Origin: Posidonia oceanica
Taxonomy: Eukaryota; Streptophyta; Magnoliopsida; Alismatales; Posidoniaceae
Length of the DNA stretch: 64,000 nt
Assembly: GCA_037176725.1 (NCBI GenBank)
Contig: JAZBRS010000026.1
Location: 102,531,501 to 102,595,500 of the forward strand
Direction: 5' to 3'
This document shows positions 11,307-21,285 of the stretch, one piece after another. Numbering within the stretch: the stretch's first letter is position 1; every line of letters starts with the position of its first letter. The notes under the pieces were generated by a model. It was not told where the DNA came from. It did not search any database and saw nothing but the letters and a program-made list of their open reading frames with translations. A program made the position numbers and the translations under genes.

Positions 11307-12360
11307 ATGGCTTCTGCATGAAGCTCTCTACAAGGCGAGACGATACCCCCGTGTGGCGCTACCTAGAGATCCTAAATGAAATCCAATGCCTACTGCCACC
11401 AGACTTGGACGAGTCACAAAGAGGGTCGGCTAAAGAAACACGGCCATGGGGATTGCCCAAGGGGAACAAGCTAACGACATGACCACGGGGGTTGTCCGTG
11501 GGGGTCAAACTAAAAGACTTGCCACGGGGATTGCCCGCAGGGGTCAAACTAAAAGACTTGCCATGGGAATTGCCCACGAGGGTCAAACTAAAAAAGACTT
11601 GCCACGGGGATTGCCCGCGGGGGTCAAACTTAAAAGATGGATAGCTAGTGTTTCCGACGACCACTCAATGCGAATGCAATACAATGCACTATGCATGAAT
11701 GCGTGCTGACGGGAATGCGAAAGAAGGGGTCATGATATGCAATGCATGACCCTAGGTAATGAGGTTCCTCTATCATCGCCGGCTTTAATTTGTATACCGG
11801 GTTGGCTCAGGTATTTTTCTCACCACCTAAGGCGGACTGACACATGCGTGAATGCAATTTGTCATAATCAGGTGCCCTTTCCTCGAGCGTAGCCTACACT
11901 CTCCATGGGGACCGTCGTCTTATGATACGCGGGTTGGTGAGCAGGACGTCCATGATGCTCCCAGGCAAAAGGAGATTGATCTCTTCTCTGCCGGCCGCGT
12001 TGGCTCTATTTGTCACAATTAGGTGTCCTTTCATTGAATGTTCCCTACATTCTCGACAGAGACCATCGTCTCATGACCCGGAATCAATGAACGATGAGTC
12101 CACCAATACTGTTGGCTTTATTCGTCAAAATCAAGTGTCCTTTCATTGAATGTTGCCTACATTCTCGATGGGGACCATCATCTTCTGACTCGAGAGTTAG
12201 TGAGCGGTGGGTTCAATAATATCGTTGGCTTTGCTTTGTTGACCCGGTTGTGCTCCAGGGTACCTGCTGTTGGATTGTTTTGCTTTGTTTGTCCGGTTGT
12301 GCTCTGAGATTTGCTTTGTTTATCCGGTTGTGCTCTGGGGTTTTTTTTTTTCTTTTTTTA
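11307..12360 (-). repeat. 3' noncoding repeats of element C: 40-bp and 120-bp families
   Basis: About four roughly 40-bp units at 11460-11640 (core ATTGCCCGCGGGGGTCAAAC) are followed by about three 110-130-bp units at 11860-12235, each with a CCTACA(C/T)TCTC word, a CATCGTC-type word and a GTTGGCTTTA-type end. The same two families occur in D in the opposite chromosomal orientation (54780-55000 and 54187-54600). No protein is evident. Confidence 0.75.
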
Positions 12361-12372
12361 AATAAAAAAAAC

Positions 12373-13140
12373 TTGCCATGGGGATTGCCCAAGGGGGTCG
12401 AAAAAAAATAAAAACATGACACGCCAAGGGGATTGCCCAAGGGGGTTAAAGATAAAAACATGACGTGCCAAGGGGGTCGAAAATGAAAACATGATTTGCC
12501 AAGGGGATTGCCCAAGGGGGTCGAAAATAAAAGCATGACGTACCAAGGGGATTGCCCAAGGGAGTCGAAGATAAAAACATGACGTGCCAAGGGGATTGCC
12601 CAAGGGGATTGAAAATAAAAGCATGACGTGCCAGGGGGATTGCCTAAGGGGGTCGAAGATAAAAACATGACGTGCCAAGGAGATTACCCAAGGGGGTCGA
12701 AGATAAAAACATGACGTGCCAAGGGGATTGCCCAAGGGGGTCGAAGATAAAAACATGACGTACTAAGGGGATTACCCAAGGGGGTCGAAGATAAAAACAT
12801 GACGTGCCAAGGGGATTGCCCAAGGGGGTCGAAGATAAAAACATGACGTGCCAAGGGAATTGCCCAAGGGGGTCGAAAATAAAAGCATGACGTGCCAAGG
12901 GGATTGCCCAAGGGGGTCAAAAATAAAAACATGACGTGCCAAGGGGATTGCCGAAGGGGGTCGAAAATAAAAACATGACTTGCTAAGGGGATTGCCCAAA
13001 GGGGTTGAAAATAAAAGCATGACATGCCAAGGGGATTGCCCAAGAGGGTTGAAAATAAAAACATGACGTACCAAGGGGATTGCCAAGGGGGTCGAGAATA
13101 AAACATGACGTGCCAAGGGGATTGCCCAAGGGAGTCGAAA
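12373..13140 (-). repeat. 44-bp tandem repeat array of element C
   Basis: About 17 units of 44 bp, core CCAAGGGGATTGCCCAAGG followed by GGGTCGA and an A-rich part ending ACATGACGTG. On the element's sense strand the unit has no stop codon in any frame, so long periodic frames appear in all three phases (for example 13379-12684). D carries a related but shorter array (53690-54120). Whether it is translated cannot be judged. Confidence 0.88.
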
Positions 13141-13440
13141 GGATACTTCTTTGGCTTTGTTTGCTTTGTTGGCCCGGTTGTGCTCCGGGGTGCTCTTTGA
13201 TTTGCTCTCAGTTCTGCTTTGATTTGTTGGACGCTAGATTTGTAGCGTTCAACGTTGGACGGCAAGATGGCTGCGTATAACGTTGCGAGACAGGCTGCTT
13301 GTCTTTCCTGTTCGGGTACCACCGTTTTGGCAGTAAATCTCCGATTTTCTTTGTGTTTCCATTCCGATGAAGGCTCCACGGCCTATATTAAACCCCATCT
13401 TGGCATGGATCTTGCAGTACAAACATCGATCTTTCTTTCT

Positions 13441-14968
13441 TTATTGATTTTTCATTTGCTCGGAATTGCGCTTCTTCTCATGGATTTGAATGATATCCCG
13501 CGCCATGCCTTCCAAGTGGCTATCTTTTCCTCTCCTTCTGACATAGTGCAACTTCAGCTGGAGACTATACCTAGAGTACTTCCTGACACTGATTGGGGCG
13601 ACCGAGTTTGTGAGGTACAACCCCCAGCGATGCTTCTCGATGCTGGGTACTCCCCGAGCCATACCTCCTTTCAATAACTCATAAAACGACTTACATCGAT
13701 CTACGTGTTGTGAGATAAATCTTCTGATGAACTGTAAGCGACCGATAAGTCCTCTGAGTTCCTTGATATTTCGGGGCGGGGGCATCTGTGCTATTGCTCT
13801 AGCTTTCTATGGGTTCACCTCGATTCCTCTTTTGCTGATGATGAAGCCCAGTAGCTTTCCGGCAGTTACCCCAAACACGCACTTCTTTGGGTTCATTTTT
13901 AGCTGATATTGCCTCGCCCTCCTCAGTACTCTTCTTAGCGCCTCAAAGTGTGCCTCCCTTGTTCTTGATTTGACCAAGATATCGTTAACGTACACTTACA
14001 TGCAATCGTGCATCATGTCGTGGAAGATGGCCATCATTGCTCTCTGATATGTTGCGCCGGTGTTCTTGAGACCGAATGGCATGACTACATAGCAGTATGT
14101 CCCCCATGGCGTGATGACCGACGTCTTCTCTTGGTCCTCCTCTATTAGTTTAATCTGGTTGTAACCGGAGAAACCATCCATGAAAGATAGCATCTCAAAT
14201 CCCGCTGTATTGTCCACTAGCAAGTCAATATGTGGCAAAGGGAAGTCGTCCTTGGGACAGGCGGCGTTGAGGTTGCGATAGTCAATGCAAACCCGAACCT
14301 TCCCGTCCTTTTTGGCCACTGGTACTATATTTGAGACCCAACTGGGGTACACAACCACTCTGATGAACTTTGAATTATGGAGCTTGTCAATTTCCTCTTT
14401 AACTTTGAGGGCGAGTTCCGACCTTAATCGCCTTAACTTCTGCTTGACAGGTTTGGTTCCAGAGTTTAGTGGAAGCAGGTGTTCCACTATAGCTGATTGT
14501 AGACCAGGCATATCCTCGTACTTGAAGGCCAGCACATCCACAAATTCTTTCAAGATTAGGACCATTTCCTCCTGTTCTTTTGGGCTCAAACTTGCACTTA
14601 TGAGTATTGGTTTTGGCTCTTCGGTGGTTCCCAGATTGACCTCCACGGTCTCTTCTTCAGCTGCCTTGGTTTGCTCATCATATTTGTTCATGAGGTGCTT
14701 AAGGAGGTCTGAGATGGCTTCTTGATCTTCTTCCTCGTCACTGCAGCTAACCAGCTTATATGCCTCCATTCCTGCACATTTCCCAAACCGATTAAATTCT
14801 TCTACTAGGAAGACTATGTTAGCAGTAGCCAGCTCCTGAGGCAATGCCTCTGTGTATTGACACACGCGCACAGTCTTGGAAGTGGTGGTCGAAGTTGACC
14901 GCGAGCTGCTAGAACTAACATGATGATCCTCTCCCTTATTGAAAACAGAAAGTAAATCACTTTTATTC
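13441..14968 (-). pseudogene. Reverse transcriptase of element C, truncated and inactivated
   Basis: RNA-directed DNA polymerase. It begins just after the candidate acceptor (14969) with an S/T-rich lead. Recognisable RT motifs include VRVCIDYRNLN, FMDGFSGYNQI and MPFGLKN. The catalytic tetrad reads YVND in place of YVDD, a single G-to-A change on the coding strand. Stops at 13993-13995 (just before the catalytic strand) and at 13804-13806 interrupt an otherwise continuous frame. The connection region continues to FYELLKGG near 13690, where similarity to Ty3 pol ends abruptly. RNase H and integrase are absent, presumably deleted, and the remaining residues to 13441 look noncoding. The frame is the same genomic frame as gag, with no indel. 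Confidence 0.9.
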
Positions 14969-15040
14969 CTAGAAAATGAAAAAATACAGAATTAAACAAA
15001 GTTTTATTTACAGCATCTAGGGGGATGCCCCTAGAGTTAC
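14969..15040 (-). other. Candidate intron between protease and RT of element C
   Basis: On the minus strand a GAG|GTAACT donor at 15040 and a pyrimidine-rich TTTTCTAG acceptor at 14969 bound 72 nt. The length is a multiple of three, and joining keeps the pro and RT frames in phase (codon split 2+1). The interval holds four in-frame stops (TAA, TAG, TAA, TAA) that splicing would remove. Ogre elements are known to have an intron between pro and RT. At 72 nt this is short for a plant intron. Element A has GTAAGC at the matching place. Confidence 0.6.
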
Positions 15041-15681
15041 CTCCATCAGTAGAGGTAGGAGCCTTTCTAGGCGGGCTCGTCATGGTTGACGTTCCCATCA
15101 TCTTCGAGAAGCTCATGGTCTATCCCTGGATCGGGGTCAACTTCAGGCCTTTGAGGCTGCAGACCTTCAGAGAGATTAGCCGTGAAGCGGCGAACCCTGT
15201 CTACAAGTCGTTGCGACTTGCGTAGAGTTTGCCCCAGCCTTTGCTCCCAAGAGGAAGAGATGTCCAGAGCTGGAAGAAGCGGAGGCTTGGAAGCAGCAGT
15301 GTCGGAAGAAGAGGGAGAAGAAGAAAGAGGTGGCTAGTCCAGAGGTTCGAGGGCCGGTGCGCCTAACAGTGGTGGCAGCGATGTTGCAGTCTGACCTTCG
15401 TGAGGCTCTGCTGGCAACTCTACTACAGTCTGACCTTCGTGAGGCTCTACTGCTACAGTCTGGCCTTCGTGAGGCTCTACTGTCAACTCCCTTGTAGTCT
15501 GACCTTCGTGAGGCTCTACTGGCAATTCAAGTGTTTGGAATAAGCTGGAAATGTTTACGTCGGCTGTGTCCTCTGCACTTTGGAGTGTGTGTTTGGTTGA
15601 TTGCGCCAAAATAATATTTCCCATGGGGGATGAATTCGAATCGAAGATCCCTACACTAGTAAAATGTCCTTGTAGATCTCA
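15041..15681 (-). pseudogene. Low-complexity linker after the protease region of element C
   Basis: Continues the same frame after stops at 15682 and just downstream of it. It contains about four copies of an 11-15-residue repeat based on VEPHEGQT (15370-15530), an S/P-rich stretch, then a charged, helix-prone segment (LRKSQRLVDRVRRF) and an acidic stretch before the candidate splice donor. It looks like a variable spacer between protease and RT. It has no recognised domain. Confidence 0.6.
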
Positions 15682-16854
15682 CTATAATGGTCGTCCGTCG
15701 GGGAACTGGTCGAAACCAAGTCCTCCCCTTCCTTCTCTGTCACAGGCCTTTATTGGCTCCTTCATTCCCTTTCCTTCTGGGCCTAAGCCCTGGCTTTCCT
15801 TGTAGCCAATTCTCCTCATGATCTCCCATCCCACATTCATGGAGGGTCTTTTGCTTTTTGATGGTTCCTTCTTCTTGTGAAATAGCCTAGGCTTGGCCCA
15901 CTTGTCTCTTAGCTCGACCATAGATACTATGTTCTTGTCCTTTTCGGCACGGGTTGGCTTTTCTCGCACACTGAACTGGTGTGGCAGGTATATCACATTT
16001 GCCTCTGCTTCTTGGCCCAGTATGTCCCCTGCTATCTTGATGATTTTCCCATTGTGAGGGAATTTCAGGCATTGGTGCCGAGGAGATGATACCCTTTTTA
16101 AACTGTCCAGCCATTGTCTCCCCAGGATGATCTGATATGGGGCATTTACGTCTATGACGATTAGTTGGGTTAGAACCTGGGTTGGTCCTATCCCTATCTT
16201 TGTGGTCCACTTGCCGTGTGCTTTTCTTTTGCTGTCATCATACCCAGCAATCATCATATCAATGGGGGTCAAGGAAGCCTCATTTATGCCCAAGGCACAT
16301 ATTGTATTTAACGAGCAAATGTTCATTGATGCACCAGTATCTATGAGCACTTCAGAAATTAAGTAATTGTTTATAGAAATTGTTACATTCAATGGTGCTT
16401 TTCTCCTCTGTATTGGTGCTAACTTGTTATCAGCAAATGTAATGATAGGTTCTACAAAGGCTGCTGTAGCTATAACATGGAGTTCCTCCGTTGGCATATC
16501 TGAAGCAACTTGGGCCATCTCTAGCACTTCTTGTAGAGCTTTCCGGTGTTGAATCGAGCTGTTTATGAGATCATAGATTGAGACCCTGGCCTGTGTCTTC
16601 TTTAATTGCTTTAGGATGTCATATTCTGCTGACCTGGGTCCTTCTTGAGGTCTGAGTGGCTCTGTTTGCTCTGCTGGTGGTACGATTCGGTTTGATAGCC
16701 TCCCTCCTCTGGTGATGGGCGCAGTAGCCTCATTTTCTTTGCACGGGTTGCTGGATGCTCCCCTCTTGAGTGGCCAGGCGAAGATGGACTCCCTTCGTAT
16801 AGGTCCGCCAAGCTCTGGTGGCTTTGTGGCCCTAGCTAGCTGCTCTGTTGGCAC
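15682..16854 (-). pseudogene. Second protease-like domain with C-terminal G-patch, element C
   Basis: About 390 residues in the gag-pol frame. After an S/P-rich lead and a helical region, it has a retropepsin-type core: LIDTGASMNI (catalytic D at about 16339-16341) and, about 70 residues later, IILGRQWLDSL, the flap-to-ILGRxWL arrangement of Ty3 and plant proteases. The end (about 15845-15700) is a G-patch: GWEIMRRIGYKESQGLG, then a conserved PI, then GRGGLGF. G-patch domains follow the protease in some retroviruses, where they bind nucleic acid. This is the second such protease core in the same polyprotein, the first ending at 16855. Stops flank it on both sides. Confidence 0.8.
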
Positions 16855-17826
16855 TCAGAAGATTGGGGATGATGGAGTAGTAGTGTTCCGGAATACTGAA
16901 GTGTTGAGGGCCGGTAACTGACTTAACGGTGGCCTAGCTGCTCTGAAGACTGGGGAGACCGGTGGTGACAGCGGTTTGGGAGCCCACAGTGATGTTTTTC
17001 TCCTTGGCAGACATTGTGACTCCTCCTTTTCCCGAAGGGTTGCAATTTGTGGCTTGGGCATCTTAACTGTGCATAGAATCGCCGATCGATTAGCAGGAAT
17101 GCTAATGACCGCTCCTTGGTATTTGAATTTTAGTATTTGATGAACTGAAGATGCTATGGCCCCGACATCTGCTAGCCAAGACCTCCCTAGGATGAGTGGC
17201 TCCAGAACTTCTTCTTTCATAATGATCACCGAAGTGATACTGGTCAAAGGACCGACTGTGATTTCCATAGGCATTGTCCCTAATGCCAATTTCTCCTTCT
17301 AATCAAACCCGATGTACATAAAGGGGGTTCTATCTAGCTCATCTTCGTTTAGCCCTAAGCTTCAGAGTGTGGAGAGAGAACTGAGGCTTCAGCTTGCTCC
17401 AGTGTCAACTAATACTCCTTGCAGTACATGATCATTGATGTCCACTGCAATGACAAGCGGCAGCTCTTGCTTATGTGGGGGCGGAAGCTCCGAATCTTTG
17501 AAGACTATATTTTCTCGTTCAAATTGCTGATTGGCTTTTTGAACTTTGCTTTCTTCCTTCATATCATCTTGTGGTCTCTCCGCTACTGCTATGAGGTTGA
17601 ATTGGCTAAGGAGATCTTTCATTGTTAGCCCCTCGTCTGCCTCGCTGCCCCAGTCATCATCTGAGATTATTCCCCAATGATCAGCTTGGTTGTCCCAGTT
17701 CACTTCTGGTATGGCATGGTTGTCCCAGTCTTTTGATGTTAGCGGATTAGGGAGCTGTTCGTCCCAGAATGCCATGACTTGGTGCTTAGGGAGAGGATCA
17801 TTGTAGACCTGTTGAGACATCCCCGT
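16855..17826 (-). pseudogene. First aspartic-protease-like domain of element C
   Basis: Follows gag in the same frame. A variable acidic region (17820-17480) leads to LQGVLVDTGAS (catalytic D codon within 17392-17406), then, past three or more stops (17389 and two or three to 17300), an ITVGPLTSITSVIIM strand and LILGRSWLADV near 17190. The spacing between DTGAS and ILGRSW matches the second domain, so this is a full-length retropepsin fold and not a stray motif. Polyprotein processing is the expected role. With stops this close to the active site, this copy is inactive. Confidence 0.78.
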
Positions 17827-19743
17827 CTACTTCCTCTGTTTGGCTCTTTTTACCAAAACGTCCCATTCAAATACATCTGCCTCTACCATGTCATAGACTG
17901 TGTCTCTGAAAGTCCAACAGTCATTGATGTTGTGACCATGTACTCTATGGAACGGGCAGTATTTGCTCTGGTCATAATTTGGTAATTCAGGCCTGGCTAG
18001 CGGGAGTTCAATTGCTTTTGCATCCTCTAGCTCTATGAACATATCTGCCAGTATGACCGGTAGAGGAGGGTATTGGTTTCTTCTTCCCCTTTTGCGTGGC
18101 AGTAGTTGTGGAGGGGGAACATTGTGATAACCGCCCCCATTCCCACTGTTGTTGTGGGGATTTCTGGTGTTGGCCTGGTTATTTTGATTGCCCCTAGTCC
18201 ATTGCTACTGGGGAGCATTCCACATAGGGTGGATTTGCTGCTGGAGAGGAGGATTATTCCATGCTTGCTGTTGCTGAGGAGGGCGGCTCCATGCTTGCTG
18301 TTGCTGAGGAAGAGGGTGGCTCCATGCTTGTTGTTGCTGCAGAGTGTGGCTCCATGCTTGTTGTTGCTAAGGAAGAGGGCTCCAGGTTGGCTGTTGTGAA
18401 GGAGGGTGGCTCCAGGTTGGCTGTTGTGAAGCTAGTATATCCCTTTGTTCAGATGGCCTAGGTGCGGAGCCCATCTTGTTGACGACTCCGGTCATGCCCT
18501 CTACTACCTGTGTTTTCCGATTCTTCTTAGGCTCCTCCATGAATTCATGCAGATTTTCTTTAACAGAGACTGCCACTTCATACAAGGCCGTTACATTGGG
18601 ACAATAGGCATTCACGAGTCCCTTCTTCATCGGTCCAATGGCGTTTGCAATGAGGGTCTGGACCACCTGTCTCTCTGGAATGGTCAGTCCTGCTCTGGCC
18701 GCCATTTCCCGCCATCTGTTAGCGAATGTCACCCAGCTTTCGCCTTGCTTCATGACCTCCTTGCTTAGGTCGTGGAAGGTTGGCTTAGGGTCTATCTTGT
18801 GCTGGTATTTTGTGAGGAAGCTCTCTCTGATTTTATCAAAGCTGCTGAGGTCTTCCTGGGAGAGAGTGAGAAACCAATCCATGGGCTCTCCTTCAAGCGA
18901 GTAGAAGAACAGGTGTACAACAAGCCCCAAGTCATGAAAGTAGGGGACTGACTCCATTTGGAACCGCACTAGGTGACTGAGTGGGTTAGTGGTTCTGTTG
19001 AACTTGGGAGTCTACGGGTACTTGAAGCCTAGGGGTAATCTGAATGAGGGAAACCGGCTCATATCAAAGTTTGTCGGAGCTTGTGTATGTACCCATAATG
19101 CGCTGAGCATTTTTCTCATCTCATCCAAATTTGTTATCCCGACTGATGGGGTCGGGACATGTGAGTTGACGGACTGATGGTTCTGCTGTTGATGAAGATA
19201 GCTGTTGCAAAAGTGTTGAGGTGCGACTGGCTCGTATCGCAGGGGAGATGCCTGATGGTGGTGATGATCTGGCTGAGGCTGATTGCCTGCCGTAGGTGGT
19301 TGGAGATGCTGTCTTGGGTGCCCATGGGGCGAATAGACTCCTTCCTTGTACTCTACATGTGGCATGTGATTTTGTTCCTGAAATAAGGGGTTGGCCCTTG
19401 AGTTATAAACTCCGTTGAGCACTGTACCGTGACCTGGGTGGTTCGTATCCGACGATGGGTTGCCATTTTGTCCCTGGTATAGATCGTCAGGGGTATGATC
19501 CGTAACTGGCCTTCGTTGTCCTTCACCGAGGTGGGGTGGCTGCTGGAGGTTATTCTGACATGGCCCCACAGGGGTTGATGTCTCTTCATTTAAGAACTGG
19601 TGAATGACTTTATACTGGATCGAGCCTGGATCCAAGGCTTCTCCGGTGATCAGATGGTAAATTGTGGGCTCCTCTCCCGAGGTACTTACTGAGTCTGACC
19701 CTTTTCTTTCTAGCTGTTCAGCTTCAAAGACTTGGTTCATCAT
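17827..19743 (-). pseudogene. gag of element C, decayed by stop codons only
   Basis: Capsid/nucleocapsid polyprotein starting at 19743. The N-terminal region has GEALDPGSIQYKVIHQFL, homologous to D's gag start, then an H/Q/P-rich stretch. The gag core (about 19100-18500) has FDMSRFPSFRLPLGFKY, FFYSLEGEPMDWF, FLTKYQHKI and a TFANRWREMAARAGL segment. A repetitive W/Q/P region follows (18430-18240), and then a zinc-binding motif YCPFHRVHGHNINDCW at about 17955. Stops at 19012, 18367, 18205 and 17827 break it. No frameshift was found. Compared with D and A the order is the same, supporting a single Tat family group. Confidence 0.87.
18240..18430 (-). repeat. W/Q-rich coding minisatellite in C gag
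   Basis: About six imperfect 35-40-bp units encoding variants of QQQQAWSHP or QQPTWSPLP on the minus strand. The array lies between the gag core and the zinc-binding motif, in frame. Confidence 0.75.
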
Positions 19744-21270
19744 TGCAGTAACTTTGATAACGAGATGAAATTGGCTTCAAGGCGTAATACGCCTCGCACT
19801 ATGGCGTACAACATTGGATGCAGTAAATTCCACGTTCAACGCTCCCAGTTGTATTTCCTCTATTCTTTTTCCTGTCTCCACTGTTTTCTTCCCTTCTTTT
19901 TCTCTCTGTTTTTTTTTCCTTTCTGTTTTTTTGCTTTTCTGATTTTTCTCTTTTCCCTTTTTTTTCTTTTCTTTTTTTTGTCTTTTTTTGTATAAATGAA
20001 GGATTACAAGTGCTTATAATGGAAAAGAAATTACAAACTTTGCGATTTAATACAAGTCCCTGAAAGTAAATACTGAAAAATAAAACTGTCACTGTTTTGC
20101 TTTCGAGTGTTTTATCCTGCAATCAATCCACCACAAAAAAACTAGAAAATAAACAGGCAAGCAAAGAATGCGTTAGTCGCGGTATCTACAGCGTCCAATG
20201 TTAGACGTAGAGATTCCAGCGGCTAACACCCTGTTACAGAGAACTGCACAGAAACACTTTCAGATAGCGATTTAGAATTTTAATTTTTGTTTTCGCTTTG
20301 AGATTAGTGTTTTAAACCTGCGTAGCTCTTAAGGTTCCTTAAGGCTTAGGTATGACTTCTTTTCCGGGATTTCTATGGCTCCTCACAAAATGGGTAAATA
20401 TATTTTTGGTACTGCCCCATACCTCAACTCCTGAGGATGCTAGGGGGAGCCCGAATACACTTAGGTTCCTACCCTGTAGACGTAGAGCCCAACGTACTCA
20501 GGATTGATCGGGTCACTCACGTATCAACACAAACCACAATCAAACCACCGAAAGGGGAAGGGAGGAATACAAATCAAAGCTTGAGGTTGTAATTATCTTT
20601 CGTAAAAAGCTAAGGAAGAAGGAGGGCCCCTTGTGAAGGAAAATGACAATACAAGTACCTTTCCTAAGCCCTTTGCAACAGAGGTGCTTGGGACCTAAAC
20701 GGTTACTTATATAACTCAAGAAATGATACAAGCAATTAGTTCCCAATAAGGGCCATGCAAGTCATATAAAAAGATTCGATTTTTTTTGTTTGTTTTTTTT
20801 TTTTGCAAAGCACCCAAGGAAACTAAAGTTCCGGTCCCTACGGTAGAGCCGATCACCTCACACCTCAATCCTTTGGGCCAATTATAACAAGAAAACTAAA
20901 AGAAAATTAAAACAGAAGAGTTTCCTGTTCAGTAGTCGTTGGACATGTATACTGGAGCGTCCAATGTTGGACGCGCCAGACTGCGCGTATAACGTACTGA
21001 CAGTGTTTTTTTTCAGAAAAACAGTAATTTTTACAGATCACCCCCACGCCCGAGAATCCTAAGAGAAGGGGGAGGTGAATTCAGTTATTCAAACGTAGAA
21101 AACAAACGAAAAAGATCACGACGCCTCAAAACACTACGAGGAATTTCGCCACTTCTTTAAAACATACGAGAAATTAAGAAACTAAAATTAAAACTAAGAA
21201 TGTCAATAATGAGGAAGAATAAGAAAGAAGGGCTTACTCACCTTGCATGGGGGCACTTTTAGCCGTCCCA
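19744..21270 (-). other. 5' leader of element C
   Basis: Noncoding sequence between PBS and gag. It has pyrimidine/purine-biased tracts (19850-19990 and 20780-20810) and three 60-70-bp clusters of inverted GTTNNACGC-type words, at 19776-19845, 20175-20235 and 20935-20995. The small frames here are composition artefacts. D's leader has the same organisation. Confidence 0.65.
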
Positions 21271-21282
21271 CCGTGATCGCCA
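21271..21282 (-). promoter_or_regulatory. Primer-binding site region of element C
   Basis: Three bases after the 5' LTR end, the minus strand reads TGGCGATCACGG, beginning with the TGG complementary to a tRNA CCA tail. D has a degenerate match at 47913-47930. I cannot assign the tRNA. Confidence 0.6.
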
Positions 21283-21285
21283 GAC

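Noticed and set aside
12373..13140. CRISPR-like regular array
   Set aside because: Units are contiguous 44-bp tandem repeats without unique spacers, inside a plant retrotransposon.
13080..13677. Plus-strand frames opposite C's array and RT end
   Set aside because: Antisense to the truncated pol and array, with no recognisable domain. The sense reading explains the sequence better.
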